In this document: in pieces, positions 36,257 to 45,927 of the stretch
Layout of the letters: each line of letters starts with the position of its first letter
Position numbering within the stretch: the first letter of the stretch is position 1
From: Roseibium album
GTDB taxonomy: Bacteria; Pseudomonadota; Alphaproteobacteria; Rhizobiales; Stappiaceae
Reading direction: 5' to 3'
Assembly (NCBI GenBank): GCA_001404055.1
Contig: CXTY01000024.1
Location: forward strand, 1-64,000
Length of the DNA: 64,000 nt
Program-made: the position numbers and the translations under genes
Notes under the pieces: generated by a model
Told to the model about the DNA's origin: nothing
Databases searched by the model: none
The model's input: the letters and a program-made list of their open reading frames with translations, nothing else

Positions 36257-36272
36257 CCTGCCTGCAGGCAGG
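36257..36272. promoter_or_regulatory. Perfect 16-bp palindrome upstream of the response regulator
   Basis: CCTGCCTGCAGGCAGG is a perfect palindrome 88 bases upstream of the GTG start of the receiver-protein gene. It may be an operator or a structured leader. Nothing in the sequence assigns a binding protein. Confidence 0.3.
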
Positions 36273-36421
36273 CTTGTCTTTAATTTCTCTGAATTCAGCC
36301 TTTTAGAACAACCTCGAAGTTTGGTCACAGGTTTCAGAGATTGGTAATATTGCCGCGAATTAATCTTTTGTCGGGACCGGAATTAACGCGTCATTCAATC
36401 CTGACGGGTCATTTTGCTACG

Positions 36422-36637
36422 ATGCAAACAACATTTGAAGAGACACAGTTGCCGATTTTTTTGAAGAACAAACGCCGGAATCAGAAGATTTTCAGGCAGG
36501 AGCAACCGCTCTCGCTTCGCCGCAGGAGCCCTGTGTCTGGCCCAAGAGGGAAGCGTCAGGAAAATCTTCTTCTGTTTTCCGGTTTCGGTCTTGTGCTGTT
36601 TGCTGCTGGAATGGCGCTCAACAACGTGCTGTCTTAA
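36422..36637 (+). CDS. Putative small membrane protein
   Basis: A 71-residue ORF with a very basic N-terminal half (LKNKRRNQKIFRQEQPLSLR and on) and one C-terminal hydrophobic helix (LLLFSGFGLVLFAAGMAL) near the end. This layout suggests a tail-anchored inner-membrane protein. There is no strong ribosome site and no recognised family, so it may be spurious. It converges on the methyltransferase gene with a four-base gap. Confidence 0.4.
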   Translation: MQTTFEETQLPIFLKNKRRNQKIFRQEQPLSLRRRSPVSGPRGKRQENLLLFSGFGLVLFAAGMALNNVLS

Positions 36638-36641
36638 AATC

Positions 36642-37322
36642 TCATTCCCGGACCGTAGATCTGGGCATGCGTCCATAAAATAGCGCAACACACCCGATCA
36701 TTTCTATTTCCACATCGTCAAAGCGGGCAGACAGCTCCGCCTCAAGACTTTCTAGCGTGTCGTTCTCATTCGAAAAGACACTCTTCTGGTTATAAATCGT
36801 CATGAGTTTGCGTGCGAGAGCAGAGCGTGGCGCGCCACCTTGAAGAATTGTTGCACCAAAAACTACGCCCTCCTTCCGGAGGTGTGGTTGGAGATGGTCG
36901 AGCAGGACGCATTTTTGCGCCATGGTGCCCGGAAGGCAGTGCAGAACGTAGTTGAGCCCGATGGAAGCGAACTGCCCGAGCGTTTCCGGCCAGGGCACAA
37001 GCGCATCAGCCTTGATGGATGTCGGATTGTACCGGCTTATCCTGGCTGCTGCAGCTTTGAGACATTCCTCGTTGGGGTCCAGCAGTGTCACATCAGGATT
37101 TGAATCAGGAAAGGCTGCCTTGTCCAGGAAATAGCCCGTTCCAACACCAATATCGAGATGCCTGGAACCAAGTTGCTCACGATAAAGCGCTGTCAAATGA
37201 TTGCTCGGGCACTTCCAGATAAATCTGTTGGAAAGCCCCAGAACAAGCGCGTCGTAGATTGCAAGGGACGCCTTGGAATAGACCGCATAGCCCGGTTCGT
37301 GCTCTTCCGGAAATCGATCCAT
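36642..37322 (-). CDS. Class I SAM-dependent methyltransferase
   Basis: A 226-residue protein with a Rossmann methyltransferase core. Motif I is HLDIGVGTGYFLDKAAFPDS near residue 55, the acidic residue after strand 2 is LLDPNEECLKAAAARI and motif IV is FASIGLNYVLHCLPGTM. The N-terminus (YAVYSKASLAIYDALVLGLSNRFIWKCP) and the post-core region resemble small-molecule or lipid methyltransferases, but the substrate is unknown. It stands 65 bases upstream of the fixS 3' end on the same strand yet is probably separate from the fix genes. Confidence 0.85.
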   Translation of the reverse strand: MDRFPEEHEPGYAVYSKASLAIYDALVLGLSNRFIWKCPSNHLTALYREQLGSRHLDIGVGTGYFLDKAAFPDSNPDVTLLDPNEECLKAAAARISRYNPTSIKADALVPWPETLGQFASIGLNYVLHCLPGTMAQKCVLLDHLQPHLRKEGVVFGATILQGGAPRSALARKLMTIYNQKSVFSNENDTLESLEAELSARFDDVEIEMIGCVALFYGRMPRSTVRE

Positions 37323-37387
37323 TTCCTGTTACTCCCAGGATCATGTGTCAGCAAAAGGACAAATTGATCTGTTCGGGAACCGGAATG

Positions 37388-37546
37388 CTAGTTCTTTTTC
37401 TCCGGCAGATCGTCATCATCCAGAACGCGCCATTTGGCACCTTCCAGATCATCATACTGCCCGTTCTTCAACGACCAAAGAAAAGCTGCCAATCCAAGAC
37501 CACCTAGAAACAGGGCAACCGGGATCAGATAGATTAGTACGTCCAT
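37388..37546 (-). CDS. fixS: cbb3 oxidase assembly protein CcoS/FixS
   Basis: A 52-residue inner-membrane protein with one N-terminal helix (VLIYLIPVALFLGGLGLAAF) followed by the conserved FLWSLKNGQYDDLEGAKWRVL and an acidic tail. CcoS is needed for haem and copper insertion into cbb3 oxidase. The start at 37546 gives the normal length; a longer frame to 37612 would overlap the end of fixI. AGGA lies nine bases upstream. It is last of fixGHIS. Confidence 0.95.
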   Translation of the reverse strand: MDVLIYLIPVALFLGGLGLAAFLWSLKNGQYDDLEGAKWRVLDDDDLPEKKN

Positions 37547-37580
37547 TTGCGAGCTATCCTTGCACCAGCAGCACCCTATG

Positions 37581-39797
37581 TCAGGAAACTGTGTTGCTGT
37601 CAGGGCGGCCATCCTGCCAACGCAGTTTCAAAGCGTTGGCGGTCACGGCCAGCGAAGAGGCGGACATCGCGATAGCTGCCATCAGCGGGGTCACAAATCC
37701 TGCAACTGCGATCGGGACTGCAATGACATTGTAACCGGCGGAGATCCAGAGATTCTGTTCGATGGCAGCACGAGCCTTCCTGGACAGCCGCAAGGCATCG
37801 ACGATCGGCTGCAACTTGTCTCCAAGAAAAACCGCATCGGCCGCAGCCTGGCTGAGATGAACAGCCGAAACCGGCGAAAGCGAGACATGAGCGCCAGCGA
37901 GCGCCGGCGCGTCATTGAGCCCATCACCAACCATAAGGACTTTCCTGCCTTGCTTCTGCAGTTTTTCCAGACGAGCAATTTTTTGTGCCGGTTTCATCCC
38001 GGCCTGCCAAGCGTCGATACCGAGCGCCCTTGCGCAGTCTTCCACCGTAGGCCTCAGGTCCCCTGAGAGTATTTCGATTGCCAGGCCCTGACGCTTAAGT
38101 TGGTCCACGACCTCCCTTGCATCAGGCCGTAAGCTTTGCTTGAACGGCAATAGTCGTGCGGGTTGCCCCCCATGGCGGATAGCCAGAAGGGACGCCCCCG
38201 GGAACCGGGTCAAAGTTTGCTCAATCTCATGATTGGACACTCCGCAAAAGTGTGGGCTTCCAAGGCGTAGGCGCTTGTCGTCGACCGAAGTTTCAAGACC
38301 AGCTCCTGAAACTTCCATAACATCAGGAAGCGGGACCAGAGCTCCGGTCGCCTTGACCAAGGCAGTCGAAAGTGGATGACGACTTGCCAGGGCCAGACGT
38401 CCGGCAAGCGCAGTCACTTCGTCGGCCGGGTTGATTGAACCGCATAACTCAGGTTCTGCCAGGGTCAGGGTTCCCGTCTTGTCAAACAGGATTGTGTCGA
38501 CGTCAGACAGACGTTCAATCGCATCACCGGAGTTGAGAAGAATACCTCTTCTGAAGAGCTGCCCCGAAGCAACAACTTGAACCGCAGGCACTGCGAGCCC
38601 GAGTGCGCAGGGGCACGTGATAATCAGAACGGAGATGGAAATCACCAGTGCCGGCTGCCATTCCAGACCTGCCAGCAACCAACCAAGGAAAGTCAGTCCA
38701 GCCGCGCCATGAACCAGCGGGGCGTAAAGGCGTGCGGCACGGTCAGCAATTCGAACATATTTGGATTTGGCCTGCGAAGCGGCTTCCAGCAGGCGGTTGA
38801 CCTCGTCCAGGAGGGTCGCACCAGAAGCTGCTTGCACGCGGACCTGCAAAACGCCTGCTCCATTCAGGGTTCCCGCGTAGACCCGTTGACCGGTCTTGAT
38901 AGGCACAAGGGCGCTTTCCCCGGTGACGAGGCTTTGGTCAATCTCCGAACTACCCGCTTCGACGACCCCGTCAACGGGAACCCGCTCTCCACCGGAGACC
39001 AGAACAAGGTCACCAGTGTTGATCTTGGACAGAGGAACCTCACGAACGCTGCCATCCGCATTGAACCGTGCAGCGACTTCAGCCTTCAGTGCAGCAATAT
39101 TTTCGGCAAATGAGCGGGTTCGGCCACGCATATTGTGATCGAGAAATCGGCCTATCAGCAGGAAAAACAGAAGCATGACGGCTGATTCAAAATATGCGTG
39201 GTGTTGATGCTGCACCGTTTGAACCACAGATAACGCGACGGCCAGAGAAACACCGATCACGATCGGCACATCCATGTTCAAGCGACCAGCCGCCAGCGCC
39301 CTGAATGCGCTGTTGAAGAAAGGGCGGCCGGAATAGGCAACCGTCGGCAGTGCGATCAGGGCAGATAGCCAGTGGAAGAAGTCCCTTGTTTCTGGTGTGA
39401 TATCCGTTGCATTACCTGACCAGACGGACACTGACAAAAGCATGATGTTCATACCCGCGAACCCGGCAACGGCAAGGCAACGCAAGAGCTGTTTGCCGGT
39501 CTTGTCCTGACGTTCTTTCTGATTGGCGGGATCAAAGGGATGCGCGGTGTAACCTAGCTTCGCAAGTTCTGAAACGATCTCGTCCGCACCGGTCTGGTCT
39601 TCCAGCCAATCCACGGCCAGACGCTGGCTCGTCAGGTTGACGCGGGCCTTGCGGATACCGGGTAAGCGCTTCAGTCCGCGTTCGATCTCGCCCATGCAGG
39701 CAGCACAAGTGATGCCGTCAACGGCGAGATCCATGTGGACAGCGCCATCTTCACCTGCCGTTACAAATGCCTGCCAGTCTCGCTGATGAGCTGTCAC
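37581..39797 (-). CDS. fixI: Copper-transporting P-type ATPase CcoI/FixI
   Basis: A 738-residue P1B-type ATPase that exports Cu+ toward the periplasm for cbb3 oxidase assembly. An N-terminal HMA domain with CAAC (GITCAACMGEIERGL, near residue 30) is followed by eight membrane helices, the ion-binding CPC in TCPCALGLA, the phosphorylation site FDKTGTLT, the HP motif in SRHPLST and the hinge GDGLNDAPAL. The start is GTG at 39797, 10 bases after the fixH stop. It belongs to the FixI/CopA2 group, which loads enzymes rather than detoxifies. Confidence 0.95.
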   Translation of the reverse strand: MTAHQRDWQAFVTAGEDGAVHMDLAVDGITCAACMGEIERGLKRLPGIRKARVNLTSQRLAVDWLEDQTGADEIVSELAKLGYTAHPFDPANQKERQDKTGKQLLRCLAVAGFAGMNIMLLSVSVWSGNATDITPETRDFFHWLSALIALPTVAYSGRPFFNSAFRALAAGRLNMDVPIVIGVSLAVALSVVQTVQHQHHAYFESAVMLLFFLLIGRFLDHNMRGRTRSFAENIAALKAEVAARFNADGSVREVPLSKINTGDLVLVSGGERVPVDGVVEAGSSEIDQSLVTGESALVPIKTGQRVYAGTLNGAGVLQVRVQAASGATLLDEVNRLLEAASQAKSKYVRIADRAARLYAPLVHGAAGLTFLGWLLAGLEWQPALVISISVLIITCPCALGLAVPAVQVVASGQLFRRGILLNSGDAIERLSDVDTILFDKTGTLTLAEPELCGSINPADEVTALAGRLALASRHPLSTALVKATGALVPLPDVMEVSGAGLETSVDDKRLRLGSPHFCGVSNHEIEQTLTRFPGASLLAIRHGGQPARLLPFKQSLRPDAREVVDQLKRQGLAIEILSGDLRPTVEDCARALGIDAWQAGMKPAQKIARLEKLQKQGRKVLMVGDGLNDAPALAGAHVSLSPVSAVHLSQAAADAVFLGDKLQPIVDALRLSRKARAAIEQNLWISAGYNVIAVPIAVAGFVTPLMAAIAMSASSLAVTANALKLRWQDGRPDSNTVS

Positions 39798-39807
39798 CGA
39801 CCGCGCC

Positions 39808-40320
39808 TCAATCTTTCACGAAAACTCGATTTTCAGATTTGAACTTCCGTACGCCATCTTGTTCGATCTCCAGAACCAGCGTCCAGTTGCCTTCGGGAAG
39901 GTCTTCAATTTCCCCGAGGTAACGCCCACCGCCATCGGCACGCAAAGAGATCTCCAAATCTGCTGTTTCCTGCGCTGGGTGACGCAAGGTGGCGTGAATG
40001 TTTACCCCGAAAAGAGGCGTACCCTGCGCATCGGCTGCGGACACAAGTAACCTGCCACCCTCATCATTTCCCGGCGTTATCTCGCTCGTTATCTGCCAGT
40101 TCAGTTTTGCCTGTTCCCTGGCAGCGGAGATTTCCTGATTATAGGTTTGGCCAGCTTCGTAGGAGCTGTCCACTACCACGCCCGGGAAGGACCCGAACGC
40201 AAAATAAAGAAAAACAGCGTTTGCGGCGAATACCAGGCCAAAGAAGCCGAGAAACCATGCCAAAACCGTTTTACCGGTAATTGCCTTTGGATCTTTCATG
40301 TTCGATTGAACCATCGTCAT
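39808..40320 (-). CDS. fixH: cbb3 oxidase accessory protein FixH
   Basis: A 170-residue membrane-anchored protein. One helix (VLAWFLGFFGLVFAANAVFL) is followed by a periplasmic beta-sandwich with the FixH pattern: VVDSSYEAGQTYNQEI, LNWQITSEITP, HPAQETADLEISLRADGGG and LPEGNWTLVLEIEQ. It is required with FixI for copper delivery to the oxidase. GAGGG stands a few bases before the ATG, 10 bases after fixG. Confidence 0.93.
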   Translation of the reverse strand: MTMVQSNMKDPKAITGKTVLAWFLGFFGLVFAANAVFLYFAFGSFPGVVVDSSYEAGQTYNQEISAAREQAKLNWQITSEITPGNDEGGRLLVSAADAQGTPLFGVNIHATLRHPAQETADLEISLRADGGGRYLGEIEDLPEGNWTLVLEIEQDGVRKFKSENRVFVKD

Positions 40321-40330
40321 TCTATGTCCC

Positions 40331-41794
40331 TCAAGGCTTTCCTGGCGCTTTGAATGTATCCTCGGTCGTAACCACTTCTCCCATCACGCTTTCTGTGATC
40401 CGGAAAGTAACCGGGGTGCTGTGTGGCAAATCCACCCAAGGCGGTGATGTTACCAAAACACGAACTTCCCTTGTCGTGTCCGGTCCAACTTCAACAATTG
40501 GGCGACCGGCAAAAATCGCGTCCACACCAACTGCCTCAACAAGCGTATTCGGTGGCATGCCCTCCACATGCAACATGAAGCTGCGGGGATGGCGGCGTTT
40601 ATTGGAAAAGCGAACCGTATAACCATTGCGGATAGTTCCATCGGACTGTTCCACAAAAACGGGATTGCGGTCGTGCAAAACGCTGATGTCGGCAAAGTCG
40701 CGGTTCAACAGCGCAAACAGCATGATCGCCCCGACGATCGCGATAATAGCCGCATAGGCAACGGTTCTGACGCGAACGATTTCAAAAACCGGTTCCTTGC
40801 CTTCAATGCGCCGCTCTATGTTCTCATCCGTGTCATAGGCGATCAGGCCGGTGGGTTTACCGATCTTGTTCATGATATTGTCACAGGCATCGATGCACAG
40901 ACCGCACTGGATACAATCCATCTGCATGCCCTTGCGAATATCGACGCCGGTTGGGCAGACTTGAAAACACTGGAAACAGTCGACGCAATCGCCTGCGGGT
41001 AAGCCCTGTGATTCCAGTTTCTTGTTTTGTTTCAACGACCCACGCGGCTCTCCCCTGTCCCAACGATAGGTCACGTTGAGTGCTTTTTCGTCCGTCAGGG
41101 CTGCCTGGATCCGGGGCCAGGGACACATGTAGATGCACACCTGCTCCCGCATGAAACCAGCCAGAAGATAAGTCGTTGTCGTCAGGATACCGATCCAGAC
41201 ATAGGCCACCATTGGCGCCTGAAATGTCAGCAGCTGCCAGACGAGTGTCGGGGCGTCATTGAAATAAAGCACCCATGCGCCGCCCGTCCACCAGGCTATC
41301 ATCAGCCAGAAAAAGTGCTTGGTTGCCCGCTTGCGTATCTTACCGAAAGTCCAGGGGTCCTTGTCCAGCGCGATACGATCGCGGCGATCGCCTTCAACCT
41401 TTTGTTCAACCCACAAGAACAAGTCTGTCCAGACGGTTTGCGGGCACAGATATCCGCACCAGAGGCGGCCTGCGACAGCGTTCATCAGGAACAGGGCAAC
41501 TGCTGCAATAATCAGCAGGCCGGTAAGGTAGTAGACTTCCTGAGGCCATATTTCGATGAAGAAAAAATAGCCTCTAGCATGTTCCATATCGACCAGAACA
41601 GCCTGGCTCGGTGCGTTGGGGCCCCGGTCATAACGTACAAACGGCAGGAAGTAATAGATGCCCAGGGTAACAAAAAGCAGTGCCCACTTGATACGGCGGA
41701 ACAAGCCGTGGGTCGCCATGGGGTAAATTTTCTTGGCGGATTCGAACAAAGGTTCTGAATTTCCGCTCACATGCGTCTCGGTGTCCGCAGACAT
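40331..41794 (-). CDS. fixG: cbb3 oxidase accessory iron-sulfur protein CcoG/FixG
   Basis: A 487-residue inner-membrane protein. Five or so helices (LLFVTLGIYYFLPF, GLLIIAAVALFLMNAVAGRLWCGYLCPQ) frame the conserved CGYLCPQTVWTDLF. Two ferredoxin-type clusters follow, CVDCFQCFQVCPTG and CIQCGLCIDACDN. The periplasmic C-terminal Ig-like domain ends the protein. CcoG is thought to reduce Cu(II) for oxidase assembly. The start at 41794 has AAGGA eight bases upstream; TTG at 41830 is less likely. It opens fixGHIS after a gap with a stem-loop. Confidence 0.95.
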   Translation of the reverse strand: MSADTETHVSGNSEPLFESAKKIYPMATHGLFRRIKWALLFVTLGIYYFLPFVRYDRGPNAPSQAVLVDMEHARGYFFFIEIWPQEVYYLTGLLIIAAVALFLMNAVAGRLWCGYLCPQTVWTDLFLWVEQKVEGDRRDRIALDKDPWTFGKIRKRATKHFFWLMIAWWTGGAWVLYFNDAPTLVWQLLTFQAPMVAYVWIGILTTTTYLLAGFMREQVCIYMCPWPRIQAALTDEKALNVTYRWDRGEPRGSLKQNKKLESQGLPAGDCVDCFQCFQVCPTGVDIRKGMQMDCIQCGLCIDACDNIMNKIGKPTGLIAYDTDENIERRIEGKEPVFEIVRVRTVAYAAIIAIVGAIMLFALLNRDFADISVLHDRNPVFVEQSDGTIRNGYTVRFSNKRRHPRSFMLHVEGMPPNTLVEAVGVDAIFAGRPIVEVGPDTTREVRVLVTSPPWVDLPHSTPVTFRITESVMGEVVTTEDTFKAPGKP

Positions 41795-41849
41795 ACCGCC
41801 CGTCCTTCTTGCGAAAAGGTCCTGCCCCAATAGGACCTGTGTCGAGCTG

Positions 41850-41868
41850 ACGGGCCAAATTGGCCCGT
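41850..41868. repeat. Stem-loop between fixP and fixG
   Basis: ACGGGCC and GGCCCGT frame an AAATT loop (41850-41868) in the 160-base gap between the two fix operons. No T tract follows, so it may stabilise the fixNOQP message or weaken read-through rather than act as a classic terminator. Confidence 0.5.
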
Positions 41869-41956
41869 TCTGCCCTCAAAACGACCCGGCACAAGTGGAT
41901 TGGAAATGTGCCGGATCAAACCACGCAATTATGCGTCTTATGCTGCAAGGCAGCTG

Positions 41957-42835
41957 TTATTGACCACCACCAAAGGAGTGGACGTAGACGGTCAGCGACT
42001 TGATGGTTGCCGGATCAAGACGATCGACCCATCCCGGCATTACGCCGTTGCGCGGATCGGCGATCTGAGCCTTGATGTCTTTCAGCGTCTTTCCATAAAG
42101 GAAATTCGCAGACATCAGGCTTGGCGCACCGACTTCCTGAATGCCTTCCAGGTTTTCACCATGACAGGCGGCGCAATTGTCCTCGTAAAGTGTCTTACCT
42201 GCCGCAAGATCGACACCTTCGTCCGTTTCGACACCTGCGCGCGATGCCACGAAGTTGGAAACCTGATTGATTTCGTCGCGGCTCAGCAGTTCGTCACGGC
42301 CAAAGGCTGGCATATCTCCGATACGGGCATCGTCATTGTCAGTACGGATACCGTATTGAAGCGTGGTGTGGATGTCATCCAGCGTGCCACCCCAAATCCA
42401 TGTATCGTCCTGCAGGTTCGGATAGCCTTCAGAACCAGTACCACCGGAACCATGGCACGGTGCACAATTGTCACCGAATGCAGCCTGACCATTGGCGCGG
42501 GCAAACTGCAAAAGTTCCTGATCCTTGGCGATATCCTCCAGAGAGGTGGCAACGATCTTGTCTGCAAATTCAGAGCGGTCAGCGACCCCCTTGTCATATG
42601 CTGCAATCGCTTCCTGACGCTGGTTCGCCCCCAAGACACCCTTGGTATAGCTGGATACCAGCGGCCAGGATGGATACAGCACCCAGTAGACGACGGCCCA
42701 GATAATGGTCACGTAGAAGAGATACAGCCACCATTTCGGGAGCGGGTTATTGAGTTCTTTCAGACCATCCCATTCGTGGCCGGTCGTTTCGACCCCGGAG
42801 ACCTGGTCGATTTCCTTGTTATGCGGTTCTGCCAT
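41957..42835 (-). CDS. fixP: cbb3-type cytochrome c oxidase subunit III (dihaem)
   Basis: A 292-residue membrane-anchored dihaem cytochrome c. The N-terminus has DGLKELNNPLPKWWLYLFYVTIIWAVVYWV, the conserved start of CcoP with its single helix. Two haem-binding sites, CAPCH (near residue 123) and CAACH (near 218), each have a distal methionine (GDMPAFG, NGVMPGW). It passes electrons from cytochrome c to subunits O and N. The ATG lies three bases after the ccoQ stop, with GGGAGG inside ccoQ as its ribosome site. Confidence 0.97.
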   Translation of the reverse strand: MAEPHNKEIDQVSGVETTGHEWDGLKELNNPLPKWWLYLFYVTIIWAVVYWVLYPSWPLVSSYTKGVLGANQRQEAIAAYDKGVADRSEFADKIVATSLEDIAKDQELLQFARANGQAAFGDNCAPCHGSGGTGSEGYPNLQDDTWIWGGTLDDIHTTLQYGIRTDNDDARIGDMPAFGRDELLSRDEINQVSNFVASRAGVETDEGVDLAAGKTLYEDNCAACHGENLEGIQEVGAPSLMSANFLYGKTLKDIKAQIADPRNGVMPGWVDRLDPATIKSLTVYVHSFGGGQ

Positions 42836-42838
42836 GGA

Positions 42839-42994
42839 TCAATCCTCCCGGAACGGGATCTGAGCAGCATCGTCGAACTTTTTGCGGTTCTTCGGCCACA
42901 AAACATAGGCCAGTACGATGCCAAACAGGATCATGAAGTAGAGTAGGCCCCAAGTCTGTGCGAAGCCTGCGAAAGCGGTATACGTTTCGTTCAT
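42839..42994 (-). CDS. fixQ: cbb3-type cytochrome oxidase subunit CcoQ/FixQ
   Basis: A 51-residue single-helix protein between fixO and fixP. It starts METY-like MNETYTAFAGFAQTWGLLYF, continues with a hydrophobic helix (MILFGIVLAYVLW) and ends with the CcoQ tail PKNRKKFDDAAQIPFRED. CcoQ stabilises the association of CcoP with the core oxidase. It starts just after the fixO stop and ends just before fixP. Confidence 0.95.
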   Translation of the reverse strand: MNETYTAFAGFAQTWGLLYFMILFGIVLAYVLWPKNRKKFDDAAQIPFRED

Positions 42995-42999
42995 CGCCC

Positions 43000-43734
43000 T
43001 TACCTCGAGTTTGCCTTGTCGTCATAGATGGAGAAGTCGACCATGGTGCCGAGCACCTGTAGATAGGCGACCAGCGCATCCATTTCGGTGACTATCTTCG
43101 GATTGCCGTCGAAACTTCGAATGGTTGCTGATGGCCAGCGTTCTTCGAAGCCGTCGGAGGCTTCCGTGTCCGGCATGGCCTGCCCCAGAATATCCGACGA
43201 AGCATTTTCGATCTGATCTTCGGTATATGGCACACCGACGATGGAATTGACCGACAATGCTGACTGAATATCCCGCGTGTTCAGCCTGTTTTCCGCCAGA
43301 AACGGGTAACCGGGCATGATTGAAACGGGAACCAGCGAGCGCGGATTGACCAGATGCTCGACGTGCCATTCGTCGGAATACTTTCCGCCGACGCGCGCAA
43401 GGTCCGGACCTGTCCGCTTGGAGCCCCACTGGAAGGGATGGTCGTACATGCTTTCTGCAGCCAGTGAGAAATGCCCGTAACGCTCCATCTCGTCGCGTAG
43501 CGGGCGAACCATTTGCGAGTGGCACAAATAGCAGCCTTCACGGATATAGATATCGCGCCCGGCAAGCTCCAGCGGCGTATAGGGCCGCATGCCTTCAGTC
43601 TTCTCGATCGTGCTCTTCAGATAAAAAAGCGGTGCGATCTCGACGAGCCCGCCTATGGCGATCACGACGACAATGCCGATCAACAGAATGAAGGAGTTCT
43701 TTTCAAAGATTTGGTGTTTGTTCCAAAGTGACAT
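43000..43734 (-). CDS. fixO: cbb3-type cytochrome c oxidase subunit II (monohaem)
   Basis: A 244-residue membrane-anchored monohaem cytochrome c. An N-terminal helix ([20 protein letters not shown]) leads to [24 protein letters not shown], where CYLCH binds the haem. The family's [18 protein letters not shown] and the methionine-bearing MPGYPFL follow. The start at 43734 has GGAG six bases upstream and lies 11 bases past the fixN stop; a start at 43749 would overlap fixN. Confidence 0.97.
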   Translation of the reverse strand: MSLWNKHQIFEKNSFILLIGIVVVIAIGGLVEIAPLFYLKSTIEKTEGMRPYTPLELAGRDIYIREGCYLCHSQMVRPLRDEMERYGHFSLAAESMYDHPFQWGSKRTGPDLARVGGKYSDEWHVEHLVNPRSLVPVSIMPGYPFLAENRLNTRDIQSALSVNSIVGVPYTEDQIENASSDILGQAMPDTEASDGFEERWPSATIRSFDGNPKIVTEMDALVAYLQVLGTMVDFSIYDDKANSR

Positions 43735-43745
43735 CTGTCTCTCCC

Positions 43746-45401
43746 TCATTCGGCCGGAGCCAGGGAGCCAACCGGCGTGGCATCGGCTTCTTCAGCCTCG
43801 CCATGACGAATGGTCATCCAAAGATTGTAGGCCATGATCAGAGCGCCGAGCACGAAGAGTGCGCCGCCGAGAGCACGGATGACATAGAACGGATGCATCG
43901 CTTCAACGGTCTCCGCGAAGGAGTACTCCAGGAAACCGAGGGCGTCGTATGCCCGCCACATCAGGCCCTGCATGATGCCCGATACCCACATCGAGGTGAT
44001 GTAGAGAACGATACCAAGCGTTGATAGCCAGAAGTGCCAGTTCACCAGTTTCAGTGAATAGAGCTGCTTCTTGTTCCACAACCACGGGATCAGGCAGTAG
44101 AGCGCGCCGAAGGAGATGTAGCCAACCCAGCCCAGTGCGCCGGAGTGCACGTGACCAATGGTCCAGTCGGTATAATGCGACAGGGAGTTGACGGAACGCA
44201 GGCTCATCAGAGGTCCTTCGAAAGTCGACATGCCGTAGAAGGCAAGAGAGACAACCATCATACGCAGAACCGGATCAGTCCTGAGTTTGTCCCAAGCTCC
44301 GGAAAGCGTCATCAGGCCGTTGATCATGCCACCCCAGGAAGGCATCCACAGGATGATCGAGAAGGTCGCGCCCAGTGTCGAAGCCCATTGCGGCAGAGCC
44401 GTGTAGTGCAGGTGGTGCGGACCAGCCCAGATATAGAGGAAGATCAGCGCCCAGAAATGCACGATGGACAGGCGGTAGGAATAGACCGGCCGGTTAACGC
44501 GTTTCGGGATGAAATAGTACATGATGGCGAGGAAGCCGGCGGTCAGGAAGAAACCAACCGCATTGTGGCCATACCACCACTGAACCATCGCATCTTGAAC
44601 ACCTGACCAGACGATGTAGGACTTGGTCGAAAACATCGACACGGGGATCGTCAGGTTATTGATCACATGCAAAAGCGCAATCGTGACAATGAACGCCAGA
44701 TAGAACCAGTTGGCCACATAGATATGCGGTTCCTTACGCTTCCAGAGCGTGCCCAGGAACAACAGCAGATACATGACCCAGACAATGGTCAGCCACAGAT
44801 CGGCATACCACTCCGGTTCTGCATATTCCTTGCCCTGCGTCGCGCCCAGCAGATAACCAGTACCTGCGATCACGATAAAAATGTTGTAACCCAGGATCAC
44901 GAACCAGGGCAGAATTTTGCCTGGCATGCGAACGCGGCAGGTACGCTGGACCACATACATGGACGAAGCCAGCAGAACGTTGCCGCCGAAGGCAAAGATC
45001 ACCGCAGAGGTGTGCAGTGGACGCAACCGTCCGAAATTGGTCCAGGGTAGATCGAAATTCAGTGCCGGCCAAGCCAGCTGCATCGCGATAATCAACCCAA
45101 CCAGAAAACCCGCGACGCCCCAGAACATTGCCGCGATCGACCCGAATTTTACCGGACCGAAATTGTAGTTAGGTTTCCCGTCGATTTCTGCAGGAATCAC
45201 TTCCCCACCATCATCGAAGTAGTTTTTGAAGATCAGAAAAACACTGGCGGCGGCGAACAAGGCGCCAATGCCAGCGTGAAATGCCATGACCTGATCAAAG
45301 GTCTTGCCTGCCACGATCAGGCAAACAAAGGCGAGCAGCACGAGAAAGAGGGCAAAACCGCCTTCCTCGAGCGAAATCAATTTGGCATTACTTTTTGCCA
45401 T
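43746..45401 (-). CDS. fixN: cbb3-type cytochrome c oxidase subunit I
   Basis: A 551-residue, 12-helix catalytic subunit of the high-affinity cbb3 oxidase. It binds haem b and the haem b3-CuB centre and pumps protons. Conserved marks include [35 protein letters not shown] with a CuB histidine, and [15 protein letters not shown] with the other two CuB histidines. [17 protein letters not shown] carries the axial haem ligands. It opens the fixNOQP operon. A FixK box about 80 bases upstream points to oxygen control. Confidence 0.98.
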   Translation of the reverse strand: MAKSNAKLISLEEGGFALFLVLLAFVCLIVAGKTFDQVMAFHAGIGALFAAASVFLIFKNYFDDGGEVIPAEIDGKPNYNFGPVKFGSIAAMFWGVAGFLVGLIIAMQLAWPALNFDLPWTNFGRLRPLHTSAVIFAFGGNVLLASSMYVVQRTCRVRMPGKILPWFVILGYNIFIVIAGTGYLLGATQGKEYAEPEWYADLWLTIVWVMYLLLFLGTLWKRKEPHIYVANWFYLAFIVTIALLHVINNLTIPVSMFSTKSYIVWSGVQDAMVQWWYGHNAVGFFLTAGFLAIMYYFIPKRVNRPVYSYRLSIVHFWALIFLYIWAGPHHLHYTALPQWASTLGATFSIILWMPSWGGMINGLMTLSGAWDKLRTDPVLRMMVVSLAFYGMSTFEGPLMSLRSVNSLSHYTDWTIGHVHSGALGWVGYISFGALYCLIPWLWNKKQLYSLKLVNWHFWLSTLGIVLYITSMWVSGIMQGLMWRAYDALGFLEYSFAETVEAMHPFYVIRALGGALFVLGALIMAYNLWMTIRHGEAEEADATPVGSLAPAE

Positions 45402-45480
45402 TTTACAGCGCCCCAGAGTTTAAAATCGTTACAAGGTGCCAACGATTGCACGAACATGCACACGACACAATTGAGCCGCG

Positions 45481-45494
45481 TTGATTCATATCAA
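45481..45494. promoter_or_regulatory. FixK/FNR box upstream of fixN
   Basis: TTGATTCATATCAA is a perfect TTGAT-N4-ATCAA site, 79 bases before the fixN start codon, about where a class II activator site would fall for a start some 40 bases upstream of the gene. It fits activation by the FixK protein encoded at 52313-53026. Confidence 0.88.
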
Positions 45495-45591
45495 GAGCGG
45501 TTTAGTGGTCCTGAACTTTTATTGCGCTTTACAGATCGTCGCAGGCCGGGGGGCGCAGTGTCGCAGTCTGCCTCTAATGAAAAGCGCGTCC

Positions 45592-45612
45592 TTAACATCG
45601 GTCAAGAGCGGT
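45592..45612. promoter_or_regulatory. Possible second, degenerate FixK box
   Basis: TTAACATCGGTCAA has the TTRAN-N4-NTCAA shape with one half-site mismatch. It is followed by GAGCGGT, exactly as the perfect box is, so the two share an 11-base direct repeat TCAAGAGCGGT (45491-45501, 45602-45612) spaced 111 bases apart. Confidence 0.4.
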
Positions 45613-45927
45613 CAGCGATCTATGCAGGTCCCGACACGTCGCTCAAACTGAAGGATCAAAATATTTAAGTCAGGCTCTTCGATAAATTACGGATGCAAAC
45701 GACAAGAGCACAAGCACCTTCAAGTACGCCGACCATCACAACCAGTACTTGATTGTATAAAATCGTTGCACAACGCAGCGCGCGCAAATATTACTCATTG
45801 GACTATTGGTAACTTCACCAAATTCAACGTACGCGCCAAATGTACTAATCTATGTAAGACGTTAAGAGGAATCACTCCTAATTCAAGCGATTTGCCTATT
45901 CACGCAAAATATCATGGCGCAATGTGA

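Larger units (their letters stand above)
45402..45927. other. fixN promoter region, otherwise empty
   Basis: These 526 bases carry the fixN upstream region with a perfect FixK/FNR box and a weaker second copy, listed separately. The rest, up to the truncated GGDEF gene, is AT-rich and holds nothing else I could identify. Confidence 0.6.

Noticed and set aside
42819..43079. 86-residue ORF covering the ccoQ region
   Set aside because: It is in another frame; the true product is the 51-residue CcoQ at 42839-42994.
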